DNA of 64,000 bases from Luscinia megarhynchos (Eukaryota; Chordata; Aves; Passeriformes; Turdidae): assembly GCA_034336665.1 (NCBI GenBank), contig CM067564.1, positions 45,754,951 through 45,818,950 on the forward strand, in the 5' to 3' direction. Both the position numbers and the translations under genes were made by a program. A model generated the notes under the pieces. That model worked only from the letters and a program-made list of their open reading frames with translations. It did no database searches and was not told the DNA's origin. Below, piece by piece: positions 1 to 11,702 of the stretch (its first letter is position 1; each line of letters begins with the position of its first letter).

Positions 1-2130
1 CTGGTGCTTTGACTTACAGCTGCACAAATGCCTGTTTGTTTTCTGCACTTTTTATTAAGGCTTTCAAATGATGAGAGGCAGCTCAAAAGGGAAAAAAAAA
101 TAAGAAAAACAAACTATTTGTTTAATGTTATTATTACCATGATTTATCATCCCTATTAAAAATTAAGTGAGGGAATGCCAAGGCAGCAGATTAGCACACT
201 GCTATGAGGAAGGTTGGCTGGATGCTTTGTGGAGGTGTCCTGGTTATATGATGAACTGGCAGCTAAAATTTTCTCAGCAAACAAATTATTGTATGCTTGT
301 TTACATGAAATATTTGGAAGGACAGAAAAAAATCTGAATATAAATGAAATCCATTCCGTATTTTTGCCTTTATCAGTTACTTTCATCAAAACAAACTGAC
401 TGTCTCTCAGATTAGAAGTAATAAAGCCTGAGAGTTTCTCTCTAGGCTGCTGATTCCAATCTGCCCAAGATGAAGGGGACCAGAAGCTGTTAAGGTGATG
501 GCTGCTCACTGTGTGAAATGAGTTCCACCAGTTCTCAACTGGGAAGTCCCCCAAAAAAGCCAGAAAAATCACTGGCCATGAACAGCAATTCTACTTGCTG
601 CCTCTCGACATCTAAATTTTAGGTTTCTGTGCTGAAAGAAGGATACTGGCTTCCTTGTTTTCTTCCTTTCTCCAGGACATTTTGTCAGAGAACAACAGAG
701 GCCTTCAAATTTCAAAGCAAACTCCCTTTCTCTTCAAACTCCATGAGATTTCACCAGGCTTATGTTCACTGTGTTGTTCGGGTTTGTAACATTAGATGTT
801 CTTTCTCCAAATCAGGGCTTGAGAAGATGGATTATTTCATTTAATATGGAAATATTAAAAGAATCTCTACCTGTTGCATTGACCAAAATGAAGATTTCTT
901 TTTTTTTTTCTTATCCAGAATCTCACTCTACCATCAAATAGTTAATTTCTGGGCACAGGGATGCACACACAAAACACACACACACATATCCAGGGAAAGT
1001 GCAGTTCTCATGAGGTAAAATAAAGACAGGGTGTGATACATACCAGCCTCTGCAGGAATTTGGCCTGTCTTGGGACACGGCGGGCAACCTGCAAAGAGTT
1101 AAGGGAGTGAGTGGATTCTGTTCAGCTTACAGCAGACATGTCACTTGTTTAATCCCAGACACAGGGCTGTGTGACTGATCACCCATGGCCAGGTTCAAAT
1201 GTTTCTCTGGTTAAAATTAAAACCTGAGTCTCCTCTGTATTAACAGACCCACTGATCAAAGCTCAGCAGTGGAATGTGGCTGTCTCAGGCAAGGAGGTGC
1301 TGGGTGTTTGCAAATGGTGCTTGGCAATGGACCCTCTCTCTATATGATGGCACAAAGGTCAGCCTTTAGCCCTGGCCCTGGATGCTAAGAACATCTCTGG
1401 AAGTATTGAAGGCCAGGTTGGATGGGGTTTTGAGCAGCCTGGTTTAGTGGAAGATGTCCCTGCTCATGGCAAGGGCTTGGAATTGGATGTTCTTTAAGGT
1501 CCCCTCCAACTCAAACCATTCTACATCTCTATAACTAGTTTAATACTACAGCTTCAGCTGTATAAATATTAGCTCAAGAGCAGATCTGTTGCCCAAATAC
1601 TCTCCACAGGTACCATGTATTTATTGTGCAGTGACAGAAAAGCACTAGTTATATGCAAAACAGGAATAAAGATATTTAACTTCAGCCACAGATCTTATTA
1701 TGAAACAGTGCTTCACCTATGACAGTGCAATTTTACTCACTGTCTCACCCTTCTTATCAATTCCTCTGACTTCTCATGGTGTGAGACTCATCTCAACAAC
1801 ATTTCCATATTAAGTCCCTCCCCAAAGCAAGTCTTCTGTCAATGAGGGAAGCCAAGAGCCATCTTAAAATGTCAGTGGAACTCCATAGAGCAGAAGAATG
1901 CAACAATATTTTTTACCTGATTTGCCCTTTCAGTTGATTTACTCTGAAATAGCAGCAGCCCTTGCCAAAGAGATGATTTTATGTCTGTTTATATCATGCA
2001 TTGAAAAGCTCAGGAATGCCCAATAGGGAAATTAAAGTTTCATCCACGAGAATCTTTACTATTTCCTTCTGCATTATTTTAGCCAACATCTTGTAGAATT
2101 AGAACCAAGGGAAAACAGCCCCCTTGGGAA
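1..2130. other. Noncoding, presumably ITIH5 intron 1
   Basis: AT-rich sequence without exon-like features apart from a CR1 fragment at 1391-1530 and a short CA run near 965-987. Open frames here are short, and none shows a coding pattern or a recognisable protein. Confidence 0.5.
1391..1530 (+). mobile_element. CR1 LINE 3'-end fragment
   Basis: Contains the CR1 tail phrases GGCCAGGTTGGATGGGGTTT, GAAGATGTCCCTGCTCATGG and CAAACCATTCTA in order. Confidence 0.85.
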
Positions 2131-2446
2131 AGAGAGGAGAGGAGAGGAGAGGAGAGGAGAGAGGGAGAGGAGAGGGAGAGGAGAGAGGGAGAGGAGAGGA
2201 GAGGAGAGGAGAGGAGAGGAGAGGAGAGGAGAGGAGAGGAGAGGAGAGGAGAGGAGAGGAGAGGAGAGGGAGAGGAGAGGAGAGGAGAGGGAGAGGAGAG
2301 GAGAGGAGAGGAGAGGAGAGGAGAGGAGAGGAGAGGAGAGGAGAGGGAGAGGAGAGGAGAGGAGAGGAGAGGAGGAGAGGAGAGGAGAGGAGAGGAGAGG
2401 AGAGGAGAGGAGAGGAGAGGAGAGGAGAGGAGAGGAGAGGAGAGGA
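2131..2446. repeat. AGAGG polypurine microsatellite (about 315 bp)
   Basis: Almost uninterrupted GGAGA/AGAGG pentamers with a few GAGAGGGAGAG phase slips. The plus strand is pure purine and the minus strand pure pyrimidine for about 315 bp. Long stop-free frames on both strands are a by-product of the repeat. Confidence 0.95.
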
Positions 2447-3826
2447 CTGTTCCAATCAAGCAGCTTCACTGGCATCATCTAATGGAACAATTTCCAAATT
2501 ACCATCAACCTCTAGCTTTAAAGGTTTCCAACACACTCATTAAAGCCAGATAATTGCTAGTAGTGACCCCATAACTTTCTGCCATCTGTTAGTCCCAGCA
2601 TGGTGTATGGGATATAAGTTGTGCAGTGGATTTTTTTCTAGTGCAGTATCTCAATCTAGGGAAGCACCTGCCTCTTCTGAGCCTGGCTCAGGTGTACAGT
2701 GAGGACAGACAGATGTCCTCTTCTAGATCTGGCTGTCCCAGGGCACCAGGTCACCACATCTATTTACACATCACTGCTTGTCTGGTGAAAGTGACTGCTG
2801 CCACTGACCTGCCAGCAGCACAGCTCTGAGAAAAATCCCTCATGTGCCTCAAGCAACATCAACCAGGTTACTTCAGCACTGTGAGCCAGCTCTTTGAGAT
2901 TTGCAGCTGATTTTCCCCTCAAGCAGGTGAGTGATCTCAGATACCACAGGCAGTGGTGGAGCTATTCTCGCTTGTACAGGTGGCTTTGTAAAACAGTGTT
3001 GGTTTGGGGTTGAATTCCCCAAAAAGGAATATGCATCCATAGTAATCAGGACTAACAACAAAGTTTTTGGTGTCCCCATAGGGGAGAGATGTGGATGCTT
3101 CTGGAGAAAGATTATTTCTATTCTAGGTGGGATAGATACAGATACACACGAAGAGTCCCACTCTTGCCACCTGCTGCATGGCAGAAGATCCAAATACAGA
3201 AAAATACTGACATTTTAGCCAAACTGGATTATACCACCTGACCTCCAGCAAGGCACAGGTATTCTGTAGTTCCTGCAGTGTATCTCAGGCCCACATGGGT
3301 TCTTCAGGTGCTACAGAGCCTCTCAGATCTGATCAAATTTAGATAAATCACTGATGCCCTAAGTGACCTAAAGCCACATGTGGTATCTCTTATGGAGAGA
3401 GATGTGAGCACAGACCTGAAGCTCAGGTTTTATATTGGATGGATTGGATTGGAAGGAACCCTAAAGACTATCTAGTTCCAACCCCTCTGCCATGGACAGG
3501 GACACTTTCCACTTGAAATAGATCACAGCCTCCCAAACCACCACTCAAACTCTTGCAAAAAGTTCATTGCTCTTTCAATCCCATTTCCTCAGAAAGTCTA
3601 ACACAACATAATAGCCCTCACTTGTAGAATACATTTTTTTCTTTCATTGTCAAGAAGCATTTTAGAAACTGAAATTAATGCTGTTTCTTTCACCCAGCAT
3701 GAGTTAAAAATCAAGTACAGTAAGACTATAGGCAGAAAATACTATCCCCTGAGTATGAAATACTCAGAATTACTCAGGCTGGAGTGTGGCCAGGACATGG
3801 CAGTAACTCCCTGGTCCCTGTGAGGT
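2447..3826. other. Noncoding, presumably ITIH5 intron 1
   Basis: Unique-looking sequence with one old CR1 piece near 3440-3552. I see no exon or other feature. Confidence 0.45.
3440..3552 (-). mobile_element. CR1 LINE 3'-end fragment (old)
   Basis: Reverse-complement CR1 tail: TTGGAAGGAACCCTAAAGAC, CTAGTTCCAACCCCTCTGCC and GGACAGGGACACTTTCCACT in order, then diverged. Confidence 0.7.
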
Positions 3827-4626
3827 GCTTGGTTAGCACAGTTTGAGGATGGATCTGGGAACAAGCCCTGGTTAGCAAAGTTTGGGATGGATGTGGGAAC
3901 AAGCCCTGGTTAGCAAAGTTTGGGATGGATGTGGGACAGAGCCCTGGTTAGCACAGTTTGGGATGGATGTGGGACAGAGCCCTGGTTAGCACAGTTTGGG
4001 ATGGATGTGGGAACAAGCCCTGGTTAGCACAGTTTGGGATGGATGTGGGACAGAGCCCTGGTTAACATAGTTTGGGATGGATGTGGGACAGAGCCCTGGT
4101 TAGCACAGTTTGGGATGGATGTGGGACAGAGCCCTGCTTAGCACAGTTTGGGATGGATGTGGGACAGAGCCCTGGTTAGCACAGTTTGGGATGGATGTGG
4201 GACAGAGCCCTGCTTAGCACAGTTTGGGATGGATGTGGGACAGAGCCCTGCTTAGCACAGTTTGGGATGGATGTGGGACAGAGCCCTGGTTAGCACAGTT
4301 TGGGATGGATGTGGGACAGAGCCCTGGTTAACATAGTTTGGGATGGATGTGGGACAGAGCCCTGCTTAGCACAGTTTGGGATGGATGTGGGACAGAGCCC
4401 TGGTTAACATAGTTTGGGATGGATGTGGGACAGAGCCCTGGTTAGCACAGTTTGGGATGGATGTGGGACAGAGCCCTGCTTAGCACAGTTTGGGATGGAT
4501 GTGGGACAGAGCCCTGGTTAGCACAGTTTGGGATGGATGTGGGACAGAGCCCTGCTTAGCAAAGTTTGGGATGGATGTGGGACAGAGCCCTGCTTAGCAC
4601 GGTTTGGGATGGATGTGGGACCGAGC
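3827..4626. repeat. 38-bp minisatellite (about 21 copies) in probable ITIH5 intron 1
   Basis: Tandem units of the type CCTGGTTAGCACAGTTTGGG, then ATGGATGTGGGACAGAGC. Copies are very similar. Variants fall at a few fixed positions (GGTTAGCACAG, GCTTAGCACAG, GGTTAACATAG, and ACAAGC against CAGAGC near the end of the unit) and recur in mixed order. The array ends about 210 bp from the donor of the probable ITIH5 first exon. Confidence 0.95.
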
Positions 4627-4838
4627 CGGTCCCGGGACAGCAGCACCATCACGGGAGGGTGATATCTTGCCCCAGCCCAACCCCATGCCGGCTGCCGCAC
4701 CTCCCACAGAGCTGAGCAGCACGGACAGGTGGAATAAATGCATTTTTATCAGCCTGCCCCGCTTGTCAGCACTGCTAGAAAAGGGGACAATCCAGCCGCG
4801 TTTCCTGATGCTCCCGAACAACCACCCTGAAAACCCAC

Positions 4839-4958
4839 CTGCTGCACGATGCTGTAATCCGCCAGCAGCTGCTGCTCCAGGTACCGGGCCATCAGCTCCG
4901 AGTCGGGCTGTGCCGCCGAGGGCGAGAAGCCCCAGCAGAGGCAGAGCCAGAGGATCAT
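4839..4958 (-). CDS. ITIH5: Probable ITIH5 first coding exon (signal peptide), partial gene
   Basis: The minus strand reads a 40-codon exon starting MILWLCLCWGFSPSAA, a typical secretory signal peptide, and continuing QPDSELMARYLEQQLLADYS. It ends in phase 0 at a good donor (CAG|GTGGGT; intron begins at 4838 going left). Inter-alpha-trypsin inhibitor heavy chain 5 is a secreted VIT/VWA extracellular-matrix protein. Its human first exon is likewise a short leader exon, but beyond the leader the residues are too divergent to prove identity. The assignment rests on position and orientation: ITIH5 lies head-to-head with ITIH2 in human. The CpG-rich surroundings fit a first exon. A further in-frame ATG at 5046-5048 would place a non-hydrophobic 30-residue leader in front, so I prefer the ATG at 4956-4958. 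The remaining exons must lie to the left, outside the window. It could also be a different secreted-protein gene. Confidence 0.55.
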
Positions 4959-5156
4959 CGTGGATGGAGAGGAGCGCCGGGGCTCCCGGCCCGCGGTGAG
5001 CGCACAGCCGGTCCCGCTGCCGAGCCTGCAGCACTCACAGCGGCACACCCACCCTCTCCTCCTCCTCCTCCTCCTCCTTCCCGGCGCGGGACCGGCCCCT
5101 TTTCCACGCGGGGCGGCCGCCTGACCTCAGGGAATCCTGCGGAGCCGCCACCGCTC
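4959..5156 (-). promoter_or_regulatory. ITIH5: CpG-rich 5' region of the probable ITIH5 gene
   Basis: The stretch upstream of the leader exon is GC- and CpG-rich and contains a (CTC)n run at about 5058-5079, which reads GGAGGA on the ITIH5 sense strand. No TATA box is visible. The 23-bp minisatellite begins immediately upstream, so the usable promoter is squeezed between exon and repeat. The start site cannot be fixed from sequence. Confidence 0.45.
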
Positions 5157-6455
5157 GGCCGGGAGTCCCTCAGCGGCAGCGGCCGGGGTCCCTCAGCGGC
5201 AGCGGCCGGGGTCCCTCAGCGGCAGCGGCCGGGGTCCCCTCAGCAGAGCGGCCGGGGTCCCTCGGCAGCAGTGGTCGGGGTCCCTCAGCAGTGGCCGGGG
5301 TCCCTCAGCGGCAGTGGTCGGGGTCCCTCAGCAGTGGCCGGGGTCCCTCAGCAGCAGTGGCCGGGGTCCCTCAGCGGCATTGGCCGGGGTCCCTCAGCAG
5401 CAGGGGCCGGGGTCCCTCAGCGGCATTGGCCGGGGTCCCTCAGCAGGGGCCAGGGTCCCTCGGCAGCAGCAGTGGCCGGGGTCCCTCAGCAGCAGTGGCC
5501 GGGGTCCTCAGCAGTGGCCGGGGTCCCTCAGCAGCAGTGGCCGGGGTCCCTCAGCAGTGGCCGGGGTCCCTCAGCAGCAGTGGCTGGGGTCCCTCAGCAG
5601 CAGCGGCCGGGGTCCCTCAGCAGTGGCCGGGGTCCCTCAGCAGTGGCCGGGGTCCCTCGGCAGTGGCCGGGGTCCCTCGGTAGCAGCAGTGGCCGGGGGT
5701 CCCTCAGTGGCAGCAGCCGGGGTCCCTCAGCAGCAGGGGCCGGGGTCCCTCAGCGGCATTGGCCGGGGTCCCTCAGCAGGGGCCAGGGGTCCCTCGGCAG
5801 CAGCAGTGGCCGGGGTCCCTCAGCAGAGCGGCCGGGGTCCCTCAGCGGCAGTGACCGGGGTCCCTCAGCGGGGGCCAGGGTCCCTCGGCAGCAGCAGCGG
5901 CCGGGGTCCTCAGCAGCAGCGGCCGGGGTCCCTCAGCGGCAGTGGCCGGGGTCCCTCAGCGGCATTGGCCGGGGGTCCCTCAGCAGGGGCCAGGGGTCCC
6001 TCAGCAGAGGCCGGGGTCCCTCAGCAGAGCGGCCGGGGTCCCTCAGCAGCAGTGGCCGGGGGTCCCTCAGCAGAGCGGCCGGGGTCCCTCAGCAGCAGCG
6101 GCCGGGGGTCCCTCAGCGGCAGTGGCCGGGGTCCCTCAGCAGTGGCCGGGGTCCCTCAGCCGGCAGTGGCCGGGGGTCCCTCAGCAGCAGGGGCCGGGGT
6201 CCCTCAGCGGCAGTGGCCGGGAGTCCCTCGGTAGTGGCCGGGGTCCCTCAGCAGTGGCCGGGGTCCCTCAGCGGCAGTGGCCGGGGTCCCTCAGCAGCAG
6301 TGGCCGGGATCCCTCGGCAGCAGCAGCGGCCGGGGTCCCTCAGCAGTGGCCGGGGTCCCTCAGCGGCAGTGGCCGGGGTCCCTCAGCAGCAGTGGCCGGG
6401 ATCCCTCGGCAGCAGCAGCGGCCGGGGTTTCTCAGCAGTGGCCCGGGTCCCGCAG
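5157..6455. repeat. GC-rich 20-26-bp minisatellite (about 55 copies)
   Basis: Core GGCCGGGGTCCCTCAGC is followed by a variable number of AGC triplets and a G or GT, so units come as 20, 23 or 26 bp. Some copies carry GGCATTGGCC or GGGGGTCC variants. There are no stops in any forward frame, which produces frames up to 409 codons rich in Gly, Pro, Ser and Gln. It begins about 200 bp upstream of the probable ITIH5 start codon. Confidence 0.95.
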
Positions 6456-9400
6456 CCCCGCTGGTTTCGGGGCTCCTCTCCAGCCCCTCCAGTCTCCTGA
6501 GGGACAGGAGCAGTGCTGGGGGTCCCCGAGGAGCTGCTGATGCTTTAAGTTCTAAGTTTTCCTGTTCTGTTTGAGTGCTTTTCTGTTGTGCCTGGTTGAT
6601 GAAGACAAAACAGTCCTATTCAAGCTGAGGACTCTGACAGTTTCTTCAAACTTCAGGCCCTAAATAAACAACATGAAAAGATGAGGGCACACCAGCAAGC
6701 AAGCAAGGAGGATGAAACTTCACGATTTGACACTATTAATTGGACAGTTGATGCTTGCGTGCAAATGGACTAATATCTATAAAGATGTGAGATCTTGTGA
6801 CAAGCCCTTTTTTGCTTCCATCTCAGAGCCATCCAGACAGGGCCACGATCGCTGCTGTCAGGGTGTGGCCTTTAAGGGCCTCTCAAATACCCATTTTATT
6901 CCACTTAACGCTGTGTAGCCTCTGTTCCAGCTCCCCTAGCATCATTGCCACTTGGCATTCCGGCACTGACAGCCAGAATTCCTCAGGGAATGCTGAGGGG
7001 ACAGCTCCTACACCTGGCTGGGCGCCAAGCAAGGGATCTGCCCCGTGCCAGCGTCTCCTACCCACACCCTTATGGAGCACAAGCACAGGAGATGCTTCAA
7101 GGTTGGGGCTTTCCTAAGGGGTGGTAAAACCCTCTGGTTCCACCCTCTGTGAAGGGAAAGCTTCTCTTTCTCCCCATCTGGAGAGCCCTGGTTTAGGAAA
7201 GCTGCCCCCAGGGCAGGGCTCCCTCCTCAACCTCACCTTGGCACCGTCCGACCGCCAAGGTGGCCAAGACACCTCATTCCTCCTCCCTCTTGCCATCCAA
7301 ACTGGACAAAGCTGGGGTGGCCTCCTGCTCTTCCCTCCTCTTCCCAAAGGCAGAGCCCTCTCCTGCAAGAGCAGCCCAGTGAAGGTGGGGCAGGCTGGAT
7401 TCTGCCAGGGACATTCCTGGGGCATGGCACTGCCAGCTGGCACCGACCCGGCAGCTCTCACCTCCAGGCACTCGGGAACTTGTGTCTGCAGAGCTCACCT
7501 CACCCCAAATCAGGTGTATTTGCTACTTTGTTTTTCTGTGGCAGCAGTAACTTCCAAATCTATCAGACCCAAAGTTCCTATTCTTGCTTTGGTTTTTTTC
7601 CTTTTTTTTTGGGGGGTTTGGTTTTTGGTTCTCGTTTTGGTTTGGTTTTTTTGGGGGCAGTTGGTGTTTTTTCTTTATTTGTTGGGTTTTTTGTTTTGTT
7701 TTTTTGTTTTTTTGTTTTGGTTGGAGCTGGTTTTTTTTTTGTTGGTTTGGTTGGTTTGGTTTGATTTTTTTTTTTGTTTTTGTATTCTTTTTTGGCAGAT
7801 GCCCTGTGCTGCACGTACAAACTTGATGTTATACAAACTGCCGTATCTTCTTTTTGCTTTCCAGCTCTGGGCCACCAGGGACTGGAGCTGTTGTGGTTTG
7901 TCTCCCATCCATGGCAGTAACAGTCCAGTGAGTGGCTCAGTGTCTTTCTGGCCTTTCTGAAGCTTTGTGTCCTCCACATTTCACACATGCTTTTGAGATG
8001 CTCTCCTTTCAGAAGGGAAGAGGGCAGCTGGAGATGGAGCAAAGGAAAGGTCATGGCCACCATCTTTGGAACTCCTTGTAGCAAAGCCAATGGCTCAAAA
8101 TGATGGCTCAAAACTTGTGACACCATGTTGACACATGAGGCCCTGCTGGCATTGCCAGCAGCAGGGAAGGAACCCAAAACCTGTCCAGCCCTTTTCCCAC
8201 TGGGACCACTGTCAAGTACAAAGGCTTCTGTAGTGGCCACATCCTCAATGGGAGCTGCAGAGCTGGGCAGCACTGCAGGGAATGATGAAAGGCTGATGTG
8301 GATGGAGAGGAGAAGATGCTGGCAGAAAGCTGGAGGCAGGCTGGGACAGGATGCTTCAGGCCCCCAGAGGCACCCCCAAGTGGTTCCTCTACTGATTTGA
8401 TCCCTGCCAGAAGACACTTGAAGCATTTTCTTCAACTCCTCACCATTTCAGAGTGTGGTGGAAGAGGTCTCAACCATCCATTTGGGAATCACTGAAGATG
8501 CCACAATGGTTCAGACTGAGACCTGGCTTAAGAACACACCCAAAAATGGTTTTAAATATTTTTCATCTGTTTCCAGTTAGTTTCAGTCCCACATGTCATG
8601 CCTGGCTTGGACAGACAAGTGCATGGGAGCAGCATGGGAAATAGAACTGCAGCCTCCTGTGCCCTTACTACTGACATTAGGATGATCTCAGCCTGCCCTG
8701 TGTTCCACCACCCTGGGGACACAGATGTGTGAAAGTCTTACAGTGTATGTCTAGAAATGCTGAAAACAGGCATCCAAACCAATACATATAGCATGATTTT
8801 CCTCCTGTTCTGCAAAACCTAAAGGGAATCAAGACACTACTGTAAAAGCAAGTCAAAAGCAGCCTGCTAACCCTAGGGGTAACAGTAACAGTAGTTTCTG
8901 GTCAGGAAGATCAGGAGGGGGAGATGTTTGCCAGTTTGAAATGACCATTGCACAGTCAGGAGGCATTGGGAATACCATCCAAATCTCTCCATCTGCAGCA
9001 TTTGGCACTCTGCATCTCTGTATCATAACATTGAGACTCTGCAAAGATGTTGCAATAAAGCTGAGCCTAAGCACACCTGGTGAAAGGAGGGTATTCAAGC
9101 CAGAACAGGATCCTCCAGCAGGTACAGGATAACCAATGGGCATGAGAGAGTGAGCTGGGAAAAGCACTGCCCTTCCTGAAGGGATTAGGAGCAGTTCTGC
9201 TTGTGCTCCCCTCAGCAAGGGCACGTAAGGACACAGCACGTGGGTAAGAACAAGGTGTGTTTTAATGTGGTTCAGATGCAGTTAGGTTTGCTGAGTGAAC
9301 ATTGAGCCTGGGGTCTTGATTGTTCACATTATCCCCTCTTCCTCCTCCTAGGAATACATTCTCCTGGTTTGGGGTGTGAACATGGCAGGCACTGTTCCAG

Positions 9401-9999
9401 GGATGCTGCTGGAGTCCAAGACAAGTGGTTACTCAGGTGTGTTCACATCAGACATGTTCCATGCTGACTTAGCAAGGTGAGCAGCTGTTCTTTGGATGGG
9501 GGCTCAACAAATTAAATTTCCTGATGTGCCTGCAGCCAGCATGAGCAGAGACAGCAGAGAGAGAGGCATGATCCAGCAGCTGAGCTTTCACACACATTTC
9601 ACCTGGAACAGATCATTTTATGTCAAGGAGTCTCTCTATGTTAACACACAAACACAGGCACTTTGGTGACCTCATGCAGGGTTAAATGCCCAACCAGAAG
9701 TGTCTGAACCATCAAGTAAATGTACACAAAACACCAACAAGCTGTACCATTCAGTGGCATTCAAAGCCAGCAACTGGATCAAGAAATTGGCAGGAGTCCC
9801 AAAGCGTTACACAGGTGCAGTCACATAAATGTCCAGAGGTAAAATTAATTACCATGAAGTTCAGGGAATTGCATTCCATATTTTCCTTCCGGTCTTAATC
9901 TAAGCAATCTTCTCTGAAACATCTGGATGAGATCTGCTGGTCCCCAATTCTGACACTATTGAGGAGTATTCTTCAATATTCAATAGGAGTATTTCTGAA
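6456..9999. other. Intergenic ITIH5/ITIH2, left part
   Basis: Apart from the T/G-rich tract at 7585-7793 I see no gene, CR1 piece or other clear feature. Open frames are short or cross the low-complexity tract. Confidence 0.45.
7585..7793. repeat. T/G-rich low-complexity tract
   Basis: About 210 bp of T runs broken by G runs (TTTGG, TTTTTG), with a few A and C. On the minus strand it reads as an A/C-rich tract and gives lysine- and proline-rich open frames that are not credible proteins. Confidence 0.85.
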
Positions 10000-10490
10000 A
10001 GAATCACAGAATGGTTTGGGTTGGAAGGAAGAGTAAAGATCATCTAGTTCTAACCTCCCTGACATAAGCAGGGATGCCTCCTGGTTGCTCCAGCCTGGAC
10101 TTGCACACTTCCAGGGATGAGGTATCCACATCTTCTCTGGGCAACCTGTTCCAGTGCCTCACCATCATCTGCAAAAAGAGTTTCTTTTTAATATCTAATC
10201 TAAACACCTCCCCTTTTAGTTTAAAACTGCTACCCCTTGTCTTGTCACTAAATTTCCAGATAAAAAGTCAATCTCTCTCTTTTTTACAAGCTCCTTGTAA
10301 GTACTGAAAGGCTGCAATAAGATGTCTCCAGAGCTCTTCTTCTCCACACTGAACAGCCCCAGCTCTTCCAGCCTGTCTCCATAGCAGAGCCTCTCCAGCC
10401 CCCAGAGCATCTTTGTGGCCTCCTCTGGACTTGCTCCAACATGTTTTAGTCATGTTGAAAACACCAAACCTGGATGAAGCCCTCCACATA
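10000..10490 (-). mobile_element. CR1 LINE fragment, one of the longest here
   Basis: Reverse-complement CR1 from the 3' end (AATCACAGAATGGTTTGGG) through CTCTGGGCAACCTGTTCCAG to CTCCACACTGAACAGCCCCA, GCCTCCTCTGGACTTGCTCC and beyond. It covers the 3' UTR and the end of the reverse-transcriptase ORF, with many stops. Confidence 0.9.
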
Positions 10491-11702
10491 TGGTTCCATG
10501 AGGGAAGAGAAGAGTATTAAAAGTATTTTTTGGGGTTCCAGTGTCTGCTGATCTCCCTGCTGCCATTAGCTGTGTGCACCATGGCCCAGCAGAGCATTTC
10601 AAAACTTCCAAATCTGGTATTATTTGGATGAAAATCACCCAAAGTCTCTGCCAAAGGTGCTTGGTGCTGGGGATGTCTGACTGTGTCTGGTGCACTGCTG
10701 TACATCCATGTATATAATTTCCCAGAATGGCTGGTATGGGATGGGATTAATGTCAGGGCAGTCACAACAAGTCTGTTCCTTTCTCACCTGGATCCCTGGA
10801 AATTTTCAGATATGGAATTCAATATGGGGAAAGGATGCTGGATATATCATGAGACATAGAAATTGTGACATTTCTCCCCAAGTGCAAGCCAAACCAGCAA
10901 CATTTAATTTTTCTGAGGGACAGGCTCTGCACAGCACTAATTCAGGTGGTTCAGAGCAGACAGTGCATGAAAACTTCCTTCCAGAGGAATCCCACACATG
11001 AGAGGACAACTCATGAAACAGCCCAATGGACACATAGCACAAAACATCCTCCTGAGATCCTGTCCTCCTCATGAAATTCTGGGGAGGTTCACCTAGACTG
11101 ATGGTAGGGCTCTGAGCATCCTCAGCACCTGTTTCTTCCGTATATTGTCTGTAGCTTGGGAGGTTTCAGCCTTTTAGGCTCTTTAGGGCAGTATATTTGA
11201 GCAGTTCGTGCCATCTAGTGGTCACACTAATTTCCCACTCTTGATGTTTTGACCAAAAAAAAAAAAAGTGAATCACGCATAGTGGTTGTGAGACACTGAA
11301 ATAAGGGGTTGCAAACTTGATTTTAAAAATTAACTTTGTTCTAAAGGGATTTTTTAATCTCTTCAGAGCAGCTTCCTTGTCCCAAGGTGCAGATGACTCC
11401 AGAACAGCTCTGAGTTTCTGATGAGACAGGACTGGTCACCCTAAACCATGGGCACATATGTGAACAAAAACCAGTTTATGTACAAAATTCAAGTTAAACT
11501 AGGTACCATCAATACAGCAAAGACTGGCTGCCCTGTCCTGCTGCTCTTGCAGCTCTGGAGAAGCCTGTCAGCCATAGCTGCAATAGCACTCATTGAGGGT
11601 TTTCCTAAGCTAACTTTGAGATAATTAACTTAAATACTGCCAGATTGTACCACAAATAGTGGGGTCTGCAGGACAGGGCAGTGACCATGCCCCTGAATTT
11701 GT
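10491..11702. other. Intergenic ITIH5/ITIH2, middle part
   Basis: I see nothing beyond a short poly-A run near 11257-11268. Confidence 0.4.

Noticed and set aside
2074..2543. Open frames of LSSP and GEERR repeats on both strands
   Set aside because: Pure by-product of the AGAGG polypurine repeat.
5271..6500. A 409-codon plus-strand open frame (and 306- and 210-codon frames beside it) rich in Gly, Pro, Ser and Gln
   Set aside because: It is the translation of the GC-rich minisatellite. All three forward frames are open because the unit has no stop and its length is not a multiple of three. No splice or start context supports a gene.
7578..8435. 285-codon minus-strand frame with a lysine-rich C-terminus
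   Set aside because: The basic part is the translated T/G-rich tract, and the rest has no recognisable domain or coding pattern.
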